DNA of 64,000 nt. Origin: Bradyrhizobium sp. NDS-1. GTDB taxonomy: Bacteria > Pseudomonadota > Alphaproteobacteria > Rhizobiales > Xanthobacteraceae. The notes beneath the pieces are model-generated. The model made no database searches and was not told where the DNA came from. It worked only from the letters and a program-made list of their open reading frames with translations. This document shows positions 41,633-50,457 of the stretch, piece after piece. The stretch spans positions 3,147,501-3,211,500 of the forward strand of contig NZ_CP136628.1 of the NCBI RefSeq assembly GCF_032918005.1, in the 5' to 3' direction. Every line of letters begins with the position of its first letter. The stretch's first letter is position 1. The position numbers and the translations under genes are program-made.

Positions 41633-41704
41633 CAAGGGATAGCTCAGTGGTAGAGCAGATGACTTTTAATCATCGTGACGCGGGTTCGAATCCCGCTCCA
41701 GCGC
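41633..41704 (+). tRNA. tRNA-Lys(UUU)-like sequence with a defective acceptor stem
   Basis: Perfect D-arm (GCTC-AGTGGTA-GAGC), anticodon arm (GATGA-CTTTTAA-TCATC, anticodon TTT) and T-arm (GCGGG-TTCGAAT-CCCGC). The 7-nt ends CAAGGGA and TCCAGCG give only 4 of 7 acceptor pairs, with three central mismatches, and no CCA follows. It starts 2 nt after the CCA of segment 1. It could be a pseudo-tRNA or a tRNA-like regulatory RNA in front of the slipin gene; I doubt it decodes AAA. Confidence 0.55.
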
Positions 41705-41740
41705 TCCGATTCAGCCTGAGAAGCTGATTCCTCTGACGAG

Positions 41741-41777
41741 GACCGGACGCGCGCTTCAGTTGCGGTCCGGCCGTTTT
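41741..41777 (+). terminator. Possible terminator or attenuator after the tRNA-like RNAs
   Basis: CCGGAC (41743-41748) pairs with GTCCGG (41765-41770), partly extended by GC pairs inside, and is followed by CCGTTTT. The T run is only four long, so termination would be weak; read-through into the slipin gene is possible. Confidence 0.4.
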
Positions 41778-42035
41778 GCCGAAAGGCTTTCCGTCCGAAC
41801 AACGACACTGTGAGACCGGCTTTGCGCCGCGGGTAGATACCGCTTGCGTCGATGCCGGGTGGCTCCGCATGACCGCGCGACACACGTCGCGCGATCGCGC
41901 GCGTGCGCCCGTCGTCATGCAGGCTCAAGCCCCGGCCCGTCGATCTCCCGGGAAGCGTCGTCCGCGTCCTCACGTCCTTTGCAGATGAAACCTGTCGTCC
42001 GGCATCCGGCCGGACGCAAACGAAGGAGGCGTGCC
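41778..42035. other. Leader region of the slipin gene
   Basis: About 260 bp with no supported gene. It contains GC-rich self-complementary stretches (CACACGTCGCGCGATCGCGCGCGTGCG; CCGGCATCCGGCCGG) that could form structure in the mRNA leader, and an AAGGAGG ribosome-binding site near 42024-42030. No promoter is evident. Confidence 0.45.
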
Positions 42036-43199
42036 ATGACTTCGAGCAAGAGCTGGCATTTGCTGATGCTGAACGTGACCGTCAAGGATGGCGAGCGTGC
42101 GCTGCTCATGCGCAACGGGCAGCTCGTGCGCGTGCTCGCGCCCGGTCGGCACCGGCTGTTCGATCCTCTGCACGAGCTGAAGGCCGAGCTGTTCGACGTC
42201 GTCCGTGCGGAGTTCTCCGCCGATCGCTACGCGGTGCTGAAGGCCGCGCGGCCTGATCTCGCCGCCGAGCTGTTCGAGGCGGTCGAGACCAAGGCGGACG
42301 AGGTCGCCATCGTCAGCCTCGACGGCCGGCCCGTGCATCTGATGACGCCCTGGCAGGTGCGCGTCTACTGGAAGGTCGCGACCCGCATCGATGTCGAGCG
42401 CATCGATGTATCCGGCGATCCCAAGGTCGACGCGCGGCATCTGGCCATGATCGAGCGCAACCGCTCGGCCGTGACGTCGGAAACGGTGGTCGAGAACCAC
42501 GAGGCGGGCCTGCTCTATGTCGAGGGCCGGCTCACCGAGCGGCTCGCGCCCGGCCGGCACGCCTTCTGGACCGCCGGCCGCAAGATCGAGGTGAAGCGCC
42601 TCGACCTGCGGCCCCAGGCGGTCGAGATCACCGCGCAGGAGATGCTGACCAAGGATCGCATCGCCCTGCGGGTGACGCTGACGGCGTTCCGTCGGGTGAT
42701 CGATCCCGAGCGGACGGTTGCGACCGTGCCCGACGTGGATGCGTGGCTGTACCGCCTGGTGCAGTTCGCCATCCGCGAGGCGGTCGCGGGCCGGACGCTG
42801 GACGAGGTGCTGTCCGCGAAGGCGGCGCTGGATGCGGAGCTGCGCGACTATGTGCGGGCACGCGTGGGCGAGTCCGGCGTGGAGGTAACCGAGCTCGGCG
42901 TCAAGGATGTGATCCTGCCCGGCGAGATCCGGGAGCTGGTGAACAAGGTGGTCGAGGCGGAGCGGGTCGCGAAGGCGAACCTGATCCGCCGGCAGGAGGA
43001 GACCGCGGCGACGCGGTCGCTCCTGAACACTGCCCGCCTGATGGAGGAGAACCCCCTGCTGCTGCGGCTCAAGGAGCTGGAGTCGCTGGAGCGGCTGGTC
43101 GAGAAGGTCGGCCGCATCGACCTCCATGCCTCTAGCGGCGAGGGCCTCGATGCCCTCCTGACCCGGCTCGTGCGCCTGAAGGCGCCCGAGAGCGCATAA
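42036..43199 (+). CDS. Slipin-family SPFH/band-7 protein
   Basis: 387 residues of the long slipin type. Residues about 10-150 form an N-terminal module (VKDGERALLMRNGQLVRVLAPGRHRLFDPL; a second copy of the pattern at HEAGLLYVEGRLTERLAPGRHAFW), followed by the SPFH domain (about 185-350; VEITAQEMLTKDRIALRVTLTAF, LDEVLSAKAALDAELRDYV, VTELGVKDVILPGEIRELVNKVVEAERVAKANLIRRQEETAATRSLLNTARLMEENPLLLRLKELE). There is no N-terminal transmembrane helix. In several bacteria this slipin type is encoded next to RtcB RNA ligase and tRNA-like RNAs in RNA-repair loci; here only the tRNA-like sequences are present. AAGGAGG precedes the ATG. Confidence 0.88.
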   Translation: MTSSKSWHLLMLNVTVKDGERALLMRNGQLVRVLAPGRHRLFDPLHELKAELFDVVRAEFSADRYAVLKAARPDLAAELFEAVETKADEVAIVSLDGRPVHLMTPWQVRVYWKVATRIDVERIDVSGDPKVDARHLAMIERNRSAVTSETVVENHEAGLLYVEGRLTERLAPGRHAFWTAGRKIEVKRLDLRPQAVEITAQEMLTKDRIALRVTLTAFRRVIDPERTVATVPDVDAWLYRLVQFAIREAVAGRTLDEVLSAKAALDAELRDYVRARVGESGVEVTELGVKDVILPGEIRELVNKVVEAERVAKANLIRRQEETAATRSLLNTARLMEENPLLLRLKELESLERLVEKVGRIDLHASSGEGLDALLTRLVRLKAPESA

Positions 43200-43203
43200 A
43201 ACC

Positions 43204-43229
43204 GAAGGGCCGCCCATGGGCGGCCCTTC
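43204..43229 (+). terminator. Terminator-like perfect palindrome after the slipin gene
   Basis: A 26-bp perfect palindrome whose arms GAAGGGCCGCCC and GGGCGGCCCTTC meet over AT starts 5 nt after the slipin stop codon. There is no long T run after it (TCACATATCC), so it may stabilise or terminate the mRNA by folding. It is not one of the repeat families of the window. Confidence 0.6.
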
Positions 43230-43358
43230 ACATATCCGTTGTCGTCGCTTTGCCATGAACGCGTCACGGCGCCCGTGCGACCAAAATACGAAGCCGGGAT
43301 TGCACGCGCGCGAGGGTTGCGTAATCTCGCGGTGAGATTTCTTGACCAGGGCAAGTGC

Positions 43359-44105
43359 ATGACCAGTCTTTCGGAAACGGTTCAGCCGTCGAGGGCGCAA
43401 TCGCGCGAATGGAAGGCCATCCTCGTCCTGATCCTGCTGGTCCCGGTGCTGTGGTCGCCGCTGGTCCTGTTCCGCTTCGTGCTGTACCAGCCGTTCAGCA
43501 TCCCCTCGACTTCGATGGCGCCGACGCTGATGGTCGGCGACTACGTCTTCGCCGCGAAATATGCCTATGGCTACGGCCGCTATTCCCTGCCGTTCGCGCC
43601 GTCGTGGGGCTCGGGCCGTATCCTCGCCGCCGAGCCGGAATATGGGGACATCGTCGTATTCCGGACGCCAAAGGACACGTCGGTCGACTACGTCAAGCGT
43701 GTGGTCGGGCTGCCTGGCGACCGCATCCAGATGCGGCAGGGCCGGCTTGTCCTCAACGACCGGCCGGTGACACGGGTCGCGCTCGAATACGGGCTCGCCG
43801 ACAACGCCTGCGGTGTGGATGGCGGCGTCAAGGTCAAGCGCTGGCGCGAGACGCTGCCGAGCGGCACGTCCTACGTCACCAACGACTGCGTCGACAACGG
43901 CTTCCTCGACAACACCAGCGTCTTCACGGTGCCGCAGGGCCACTTCTTCGTGCTCGGCGACAACCGCGACAACTCCACCGACAGCCGTATGCCGTCGATC
44001 GGATTCATCCCGATGGACAATCTGGTCGGCAAGGTGACGCGGATCGTCTGGTCGCTCGACGAAGACGGCGAGCCGCATTTCGAACGGCTGGGGAAGGTGG
44101 AGTGA
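43359..44105 (+). CDS. lepB: Signal peptidase I
   Basis: 248 residues. One N-terminal transmembrane helix (AILVLILLVPVLWSPLVLFRFVLY, about 20-43), catalytic Ser52 in PSTSMAPTL, catalytic Lys113 in DYVKRVVGLPGDRI, box C-type GDIVVFRTPKD and box E GDNRDNSTDSR. It cleaves signal peptides of exported proteins at the periplasmic face of the inner membrane. Start at 43359 follows CCAGGGCAAG; the longer in-frame ORF upstream has a different sequence character. Rhizobia often have more than one lepB, and this one lacks the usual lepA/rnc neighbours, so it may be a second copy. Confidence 0.9.
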   Translation: MTSLSETVQPSRAQSREWKAILVLILLVPVLWSPLVLFRFVLYQPFSIPSTSMAPTLMVGDYVFAAKYAYGYGRYSLPFAPSWGSGRILAAEPEYGDIVVFRTPKDTSVDYVKRVVGLPGDRIQMRQGRLVLNDRPVTRVALEYGLADNACGVDGGVKVKRWRETLPSGTSYVTNDCVDNGFLDNTSVFTVPQGHFFVLGDNRDNSTDSRMPSIGFIPMDNLVGKVTRIVWSLDEDGEPHFERLGKVE

Positions 44106-44112
44106 GGCCCCC

Positions 44113-44152
44113 GTCATTCCGGGGCAGCGCGAAGCGCCGAGCCCGGAATCCA
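44113..44152. repeat. Family B palindromic repeat, left arm only
   Basis: GTCATTCCGGGGCAGCGCG...CGAGCCCGGAATCCATAAC: a single left arm starting 7 nt after the lepB stop, with no matching right arm before the GIY-YIG gene. After AATCCAT the sequence runs directly into the region before the GIY-YIG start, and the same left-arm-to-gene junction recurs at 44481. Confidence 0.85.
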
Positions 44153-44170
44153 TAACCGCAGGCGGCTGGA

Positions 44171-44458
44171 ATGGCCTACTATGTCTACATCCTCGCGTGC
44201 AGGAAGCACGGCACGCTCTATATTGGCGTGACCAATGAACTCGTACGCCGTGTCTACCAGCACAGAACGAAAGCCGTTCCTGGCTTCACGACGAAGTACG
44301 GCATCGACAAACTCGTTCTGTTCGAAATCTACGACGATGCGGAGACGGCCATCGCACGTGAGAAAGAGCTCAAGAAGTGGCGGCGCGACTGGAAGACGCG
44401 GCTGATCGAGGAGCAGAACCCGAACTGGGATGATCTCTATCCGGGGATAACCAACTGA
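44171..44458 (+). CDS. GIY-YIG-type endonuclease-like protein
   Basis: 95 residues: the GIY-YIG core VYILACRKHGTLYIGVTNELVRRVYQHR (residues 5-32), with the catalytic Arg in LVRRVY and the His in YQHR, and Glu in the AIAREKELKKWRRDWKTRLIEEQNPNWDDLY tail. It belongs to the short COG2827-like group of predicted nucleases found in many alphaproteobacterial genomes. It sits between two left arms of family B repeats and is followed by a decayed copy of itself, so it may be the enzyme that mobilises or processes the repeats. Function is inferred. Confidence 0.82.
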   Translation: MAYYVYILACRKHGTLYIGVTNELVRRVYQHRTKAVPGFTTKYGIDKLVLFEIYDDAETAIAREKELKKWRRDWKTRLIEEQNPNWDDLYPGITN

Positions 44459-44480
44459 GATTTGTGCCGCACTTCATCCT

Positions 44481-44520
44481 GTCATTCCGGGGCGGCGCGT
44501 AGCGCCGAGCCCGGAATCCA
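44481..44520. repeat. Family B palindromic repeat, left arm of the decayed GIY-YIG unit
   Basis: GTCATTCCGGGGCGGCGCG...CGAGCCCGGAATCCAT, starting 22 nt after the GIY-YIG stop. The matching right arm is at 44657-44700, so together they bracket a degenerate GIY-YIG sequence (44521-44656). Confidence 0.9.
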
Positions 44521-44656
44521 TAGCCACAGGCCGATGGAACGGCCCACGATGCCTCTCGCCTGCAAGAGGAGTGGAGGAAGTTGGGACGAGATCGGCAGTT
44601 TCAGTTGATCGAGGATCAGAATCCCAACTGGGATAAACCAATTGAGGTTCGTGGTT
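44521..44656 (+). pseudogene. Decayed, internally deleted copy of the GIY-YIG gene
   Basis: Aligned by eye with the intact gene, the 5' part (AATCCATAGCCACAGGCCGATGGAACGG...GCCTGCAAG) matches the region before and at the start of the intact gene (AATCCATAACCGCAGGCGGCTGGAATGG...GCGTGCAGG). The 3' part encodes RKLGRDRQFQLIEDQNPNWDKPI, clearly related to KKWRRDWKTRLIEEQNPNWDDLY. The middle (about 180-200 nt, including the GIY-YIG motif) is missing. It is a remnant of a second unit. Confidence 0.8.
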
Positions 44657-44700
44657 ATGGATTCCGGGCTCGCGCCCAAGGGGGCGCGCCCCGGAATGAC
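44657..44700. repeat. Family B palindromic repeat, right arm closing the long form
   Basis: ATGGATTCCGGGCTCGCGCCC...GCGCGCCCCGGAATGAC is the inverted partner of the arm at 44481. With about 136 nt between the arms, this is the long form of the repeat whose spacer contains the GIY-YIG remnant; other copies have 0-40 nt spacers. Confidence 0.9.
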
Positions 44701-44704
44701 GGCT

Positions 44705-44736
44705 CAAACAAAAACCCCGGCATCGCTGCCGGGGTT
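44705..44736 (-). terminator. Rho-independent terminator of groESL
   Basis: On the minus strand an 8-bp stem CCCCGGCA/TGCCGGGG (44715-44734) is followed by TTTTTGTTT. It lies about 30 nt after the groEL stop codon at 44768. Strong intrinsic terminator. Confidence 0.92.
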
Positions 44737-44767
44737 TCGCATTTCGTCGTTTGCCTGAACGGCTGGA

Positions 44768-46420
<1,653 letters not shown>

Positions 46421-46452
46421 TTAGGTGTTGGACTGGAGGGAGAGAGGGGCTC

Positions 46453-46767
46453 TTAGGCCGCCTTCTTCTTGGAAGCGGGGACGTCGAGGACGCCCATGAT
46501 GTCGCTTTCCTTCATGATCAGCAGGTCGACGTTGTCGATCTTGACCTCGGTGCCGGACCACTTGCCGAACAGCACGCGGTCGCCGACCTTCAGGTCGATC
46601 GGGATCAGCTTGCCGGCTTCGTCGCGACCACCCGGGCCGACGGCGACGATTTCGCCCTGGGAGGGCTTTTCCTTGGCAGTGTCGGGAATGATGATGCCGC
46701 CAGCGGTCTTCTCTTCTGCGTCGATGCGCTTGACCACGACGCGGTCGTGAAGCGGACGGAAGTTCAT
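46453..46767 (-). CDS. groES: Co-chaperonin GroES
   Basis: 104-residue co-chaperonin: [44 protein letters not shown] with the mobile loop between residues 16 and 32, and [19 protein letters not shown] with the C-terminal roof-loop. It caps GroEL rings. First gene of the operon; TAGGAGGACTGC precedes its ATG. Regulation is discussed under the promoter and CIRCE entries. Confidence 0.98.
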   Translation of the reverse strand: MNFRPLHDRVVVKRIDAEEKTAGGIIIPDTAKEKPSQGEIVAVGPGGRDEAGKLIPIDLKVGDRVLFGKWSGTEVKIDNVDLLIMKESDIMGVLDVPASKKKAA

Positions 46768-46810
46768 GCAGTCCTCCTAAGCAATTGCTCGGGTTGATGA
46801 TTTCAGATTG

Positions 46811-46837
46811 TTAGCAGTCGCCGCCAGCGAGTGCCAG
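46811..46837. promoter_or_regulatory. Degenerate CIRCE element in the groESL leader
   Basis: TTAGCAGTC-N9-GAGTGCCAG (46811-46837) matches the CIRCE consensus TTAGCACTC-N9-GAGTGCTAA at 15 of 18 positions, with exact 9-nt spacing. It lies about 45-70 nt before the groES start codon and just downstream of a predicted promoter, the usual HrcA operator position. The mismatches may weaken HrcA binding. Confidence 0.75.
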
Positions 46838-46850
46838 GCGGGCACTGCTG

Positions 46851-46878
46851 AGATAAGGCAGGATTTTTGCGGGAGCAA
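46851..46878 (-). promoter_or_regulatory. Predicted promoter of groESL
   Basis: On the minus strand, TTGCTC (46878-46873) and TTATCT (46856-46851) are 16 bp apart, about 85-110 nt upstream of groES, placing transcription start just before the CIRCE-like element. It could also be read as a heat-shock sigma site (CTTGCT...). Seen: boxes. Sigma choice is uncertain. Confidence 0.5.
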
Positions 46879-46960
46879 GGGCTTGTAGCAGAAAAATAAG
46901 CACTCGATAGCGCCGTCTGCCAGAATCTCATTCCCATCGTTAATCGAGGCCGGGCCCGTA

Positions 46961-46987
46961 TTAGCACGGAGCTGCATCTGCTGCTAA
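46961..46987. promoter_or_regulatory. Second CIRCE-like inverted repeat
   Basis: TTAGCACGG-N9-TGCTGCTAA (46961-46987) again has the exact 9-nt spacing of CIRCE and perfect outer TTAGCA/TGCTAA ends, but the inner bases are diverged. It lies about 195 nt upstream of groES, on the far side of the promoter. It may be a decayed duplicate operator or chance. Confidence 0.4.
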
Positions 46988-47144
46988 CGCATTGAATTTC
47001 AACAGCTTGTTAAACTTTTGGGCTTGAGATGAATTGTCAGTTTGCGTCACATTTCTCTCATGTGAGCGCATCAGTACCGGGTGGCTCGTAAGGCGCACAC
47101 CGACCAGGCCGCCCCGTGAATGCGCTCCTGCAAAGGAGGTTGGC

Positions 47145-47432
47145 ATGGACGTGCGGAGTGGGGGCGTTTCCGAGGATTTCCGGAAACAGATGCTGGGTTA
47201 CGGGCTGACGACGGCACAAATCCTCTATCGGATGCCGGATCACCCCTCGCTGCTACAGACCTACGTCTGGCAGAACTACGACATGTTTCCGAAATTCCCG
47301 GCGCTGAAGGATTTCCTGGCGTTCTGGCAGGAGAAGCTCGACGGCCCCCTCCATTCGGTCACCGTTGCGCATTCCAAGCTGATCAAGCCGGCCGAGCTGC
47401 GCGCCGTGGATGGCGTGTTCCGGCTGCATTGA
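47145..47432 (+). CDS. usg: Usg family protein
   Basis: 95 residues with the characteristic pattern FRKQMLGYGLTTAQILYRMPDHPSLLQTYVWQNYDMFPKFPALKDFLAFWQEKLDGPLHSVTVAHS. The Usg family is widespread in alphaproteobacteria; it was named for its position upstream of a gene and has no well-defined function that I know of. It begins at 47145 after AAAGGAGG. It converges with the GT41 gene (8 nt between stops). Confidence 0.88.
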   Translation: MDVRSGGVSEDFRKQMLGYGLTTAQILYRMPDHPSLLQTYVWQNYDMFPKFPALKDFLAFWQEKLDGPLHSVTVAHSKLIKPAELRAVDGVFRLH

Positions 47433-47440
47433 GACAGGGA

Positions 47441-49570
47441 TCAGGCGCCGCCGTTGCAATAGCGCTTCCACATCGTGCGGTAGGCCTCGTCCACCGCGCG
47501 CGCATATGAGACCGGATTGCCGGCGGCCGCGGCGTCGATCCGTCGAGGCAGGTCGCGGCGCAAACGATCGAGTTCACGGATGTCGGCGGCATGGCCAACA
47601 GCGATGTCGATATACCCCTCATCGCTGTCCGTGACCCAGTCCGGCAGGCCGAGCGCGGTGAGGATGGAGCCGGCCGCACGGCTGGGCAGGCTGTTGCCGA
47701 GCTTCGCCACCACCGGCACGCCCATCTGCAGGGCTTCCCACGTGCTGACGCCGCCATTCTGCGGGAAGGGGTCGAGGGCGATATCGACGCGATTGAACGA
47801 TGCCAGGTGTTCGCCCCGCAAGGTGGCTCCGAGCAGATCGATACGTTCGGCCGGCACTCCGCAGGCCGCAAACCGCGCCAGCAGATTGTCACGGACCAGT
47901 TGATCGTCCAGCGCGACATCCTTGATCAGCAGTCGCGAACCCGGCACCCGCTCGAGAATTCTGGACCAGACCTTTGCCGCCTCGTCCGAAATCTTGCTGA
48001 TGCGGTTGAAGACGCCGAAGGTGACGAAGCCGTTCGCGATCGCCGGCGCCGGCGCCCGCTCGATCCCCGCCGGCAGTGGCGTCAGCGTCACGAAGCACGG
48101 CAGATCGACGACGGTCTCCGCGAACAGATGCCGGACCGAGAGTGGAATCGCGACGGGGTCCGAGAACAGGTAATCGATCGTCGGCAGTCCGGTGCCTGTG
48201 CCGTGGCCCCAGCCATGGGCCTGAATGGGGGCCGGCTTGCGCGCAAACACGCCGAGACGGTTGCCTCTGGTATGGCCGGACAGGTCGATCAGGATATCGA
48301 CGCCATCGAGGCGGATCTCGGCGGCGAGACGCTCGTCGGTCCATTGTGAGGCATCGCGCCAGCGATCGGCAATCCCTTGGAATTCCCTGGTCGTCGTGTC
48401 CAGTTTGGACGAACAGGAGTAGCACACGATCTCGAACTGAGCACGGTCGTGGTGTTGCAGGACCGGCTTGAAAATGAACGCGGCCGAATGCGCGTTGAAG
48501 TCCGACGAGACATAGCCGAGCACCAGGCGGCGATCCGGATCGCGGCTGTTGTCATGCGGTTCTGACGCCTCCGCGGCGATCTTCGCGCCGACACGCTCCC
48601 ACCATACCTGCCGTGCCTGCTGATGTCGTTCGACGGTGGCGTCTCCCACAAAATCGAGCGTGAATATCTTGTTTGAGATCGCGCTCTGAAGGTCGGGCTG
48701 GATATCGAGAGCTCTGTCGAAACTGGCGATGGCTTCGTCGACTTGGCCAAGCCCGGCGAGACAAAGGCCCAGCACCAGGTGAGCTTGAATGGAATCGGGA
48801 GCGATCGCGAGGGCTCGCTCGCAATCGTGCGATGCCTTCGCAATTTGCTGGATCTGGAGCAGTACGCTGGCCCGCGCGAGCCACCCGTTTGCGTCGTCGG
48901 GTGCCAGCGCGATCGCCCGATTGCCATCTGCCAGGGCTTCGTCAAATCGCTGAAGTTCCCGCAATGCAACGGCACGGTTCGCCAGCGCCGCGGCGTAGTC
49001 GGGCTTGATCGACAGCGCGCGGTCGAGGCTCGCGAGCGCCCCGTCATAGTTGCGCAGTCGGCTGAGCGCCCAGCCCCGGCCGTTATGGGCTTCAGCAAGG
49101 TTAGCGTCGCATGCGAGCGCCTTGTCGTAGCTGTGGAGCGCCTCCTCGTGAAGGTCGAGGGCCACGCTCGCGTTACCGAGGTTGGAGAGGGTTACGGCGT
49201 GGTTGGGCCGCAAGGCGAGGGCCTTGCGATAGCTCGCGCAGGCCTCGCCGTGACGCCGGAGTCCGTTGAGCGCAACGCCGAGACTCATATGAGCATCGGC
49301 AGATCGCGGATCCCCGGCAACCGCTCGGCTCAGCAGAATTTCGGCTTGCTGATAGTTCTTGGCATCGCACTCCAACGCGCCGAGCATATGCAACGCGATG
49401 AATTGGTTGGGTGCGAGCTGCAGGACCTGGCGATAGGCCGCCTGAGCCTCGGGAAGAAGCCCCATCTTGTGCAACTGGAGTGCATGCCCCAGCAATGGCA
49501 GCACTTCGGCCTTCTGTCGTTTCTGAAGCCGGGCATTTTGAAATGCACGCTGACCAACGCTGTTGCCCAT
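47441..49570 (-). CDS. TPR-repeat GT41 (O-GlcNAc-transferase-like) glycosyltransferase
   Basis: 709 residues. Residues about 25-300 are eight TPR repeats (for example HAVTLSNLGNASVALDLHEEALHSYDKALACDANLAEAHNGRGWAL). From about 350 a bacterial SPINDLY-like GT41 domain follows: RLVLGYVSSDFNAHSAAFIFKPVLQHHD, DILIDLSGHTRGNRLGVFARKPAPIQAHGWGHGTGTGLPTIDYLFSDPVAIP, FVTFGVFNRISKISDEAAKVWSRIL and DIALDPFPQNGGVSTWEALQMGVPVVAKLGNSLPSRAAGSIL. It would transfer a sugar from a UDP-sugar to protein Ser/Thr. The acceptor is unknown; the TPRs choose it. Confidence 0.9.
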   Translation of the reverse strand: MGNSVGQRAFQNARLQKRQKAEVLPLLGHALQLHKMGLLPEAQAAYRQVLQLAPNQFIALHMLGALECDAKNYQQAEILLSRAVAGDPRSADAHMSLGVALNGLRRHGEACASYRKALALRPNHAVTLSNLGNASVALDLHEEALHSYDKALACDANLAEAHNGRGWALSRLRNYDGALASLDRALSIKPDYAAALANRAVALRELQRFDEALADGNRAIALAPDDANGWLARASVLLQIQQIAKASHDCERALAIAPDSIQAHLVLGLCLAGLGQVDEAIASFDRALDIQPDLQSAISNKIFTLDFVGDATVERHQQARQVWWERVGAKIAAEASEPHDNSRDPDRRLVLGYVSSDFNAHSAAFIFKPVLQHHDRAQFEIVCYSCSSKLDTTTREFQGIADRWRDASQWTDERLAAEIRLDGVDILIDLSGHTRGNRLGVFARKPAPIQAHGWGHGTGTGLPTIDYLFSDPVAIPLSVRHLFAETVVDLPCFVTLTPLPAGIERAPAPAIANGFVTFGVFNRISKISDEAAKVWSRILERVPGSRLLIKDVALDDQLVRDNLLARFAACGVPAERIDLLGATLRGEHLASFNRVDIALDPFPQNGGVSTWEALQMGVPVVAKLGNSLPSRAAGSILTALGLPDWVTDSDEGYIDIAVGHAADIRELDRLRRDLPRRIDAAAAGNPVSYARAVDEAYRTMWKRYCNGGA

Positions 49571-49776
49571 GAATCAATTCCCCAGGATCTGGTGGCGAGA
49601 TTAATTCAGCGTGAGAATGAATACGAGACGACGGCGGCTCGCCACGACAGCCTGGGACAAGCTACGATTGGGTCTTCGATCGGCCAGCCCGCAATTGCTG
49701 CCTCGTTCAAGACTGGATAGTCTGCCTCCGGGTCGCGCCCGTCTGGCGGGCGCGGCTCAGATCAGGGAGGCAGACC

Positions 49777-50304
49777 ATGGCCAAGCAAAAGGCATCGAAG
49801 CCCGCAACGAAGACTGCGGAGAAGAAGCGCAGCGGAGCAAAGGCGGCGGCGCGATCGTCGGCGCGCAAGGCGGTGAAGGCGAAGGCACGTGTTGTGGTGC
49901 CGAAAAAGCCCGCGCGCCCCAGGCAACGCATCGCAATCAGCCATCACCGCGAGGAAGACTTCAAGGCCGACGGTCTGCGCACCTACGCCAAATACCGCGA
50001 CCTCGGCATCGCTGCAGCGTCCCATGGTCTCGCGCAAGCGCATGTGATCCGTCTGCAAGGCCCCTGCAATCCGGCCGAGGTCTCCAAGCTGCACTTCCAC
50101 GACGTCGAATTCCAGATGGTCTATGTGCTCAAGGGCTGGGTGAAGACCTACATGGACGGGCAGGGCGAGACGCTGATGAAGGAAGGCAGCGCCTGGACCC
50201 AGCCGCCGAAGATCAAGCACATGATCCTCGACTACTCCGACGACGTCGAGCTGCTGGAGGTGATCCTGCCGGCGGAGTTCAGGACGGTGGAGTTGAAGGC
50301 GTAG
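49777..50304 (+). CDS. Cupin-domain protein with a Lys/Ala-rich N-terminal tail
   Basis: 175 residues. The first 50 are strongly basic and low-complexity (KPATKTAEKKRSGAKAAARSSARKAVKAKARVVVPKK), similar to histone-H1-like tails. Residues about 60-170 form a cupin (CNPAEVSKLHFHDVEFQMVYVLKGWVKTYMDGQGETLMKEGSAWTQPPKIKHMILDYSDDVELLEVILP): the HFHDVEFQ stretch supplies possible metal ligands and IKHMILD the later His. Such basic tails often bind DNA. Start at 49777 follows AGGGAGGCAGACC. Function unknown. Confidence 0.8.
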   Translation: MAKQKASKPATKTAEKKRSGAKAAARSSARKAVKAKARVVVPKKPARPRQRIAISHHREEDFKADGLRTYAKYRDLGIAAASHGLAQAHVIRLQGPCNPAEVSKLHFHDVEFQMVYVLKGWVKTYMDGQGETLMKEGSAWTQPPKIKHMILDYSDDVELLEVILPAEFRTVELKA

Positions 50305-50346
50305 GTGCTCGACCCGCCGTCTGAGCTGTCGCGCATTTTCTCCGCC

Positions 50347-50450
50347 GTCATTCCGGGGCGATGCGCAGCATCGAGCCCGGAATCCATCGGGCGACAGTAC
50401 GCGCGAGTAAATGGATTCCGGGTTCGCGCTATGCGCGCCCCGGAATGACG
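50347..50450. repeat. Palindromic repeat, family B, spacer form
   Basis: Left arm GTCATTCCGGGGCGATGCG...CGAGCCCGGAATCCAT, right arm ATGGATTCCGGGTTCGCG...CGCCCCGGAATGAC with about 25 nt between the inner boxes. It ends 7 nt before the nupC stop codon (minus strand), that is, immediately downstream of nupC, and 42 nt after the cupin stop. Confidence 0.93.
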
Positions 50451-50457
50451 AGGGAGA

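Noticed and set aside
41560..41710. tmRNA or permuted tRNA
   Set aside because: The arms are in normal tRNA order within each segment and there is no tag-like reading frame between them; the ends of the two segments do not pair with each other convincingly.
41970..44153. A 727-residue open frame on the minus strand antisense to the slipin and lepB genes
   Set aside because: It is a high-GC antisense shadow: the plus strand carries well-recognised slipin and signal-peptidase genes with ribosome-binding sites, and the antisense translation shows Arg/His/Asp-rich low-complexity sequence and no known domain.
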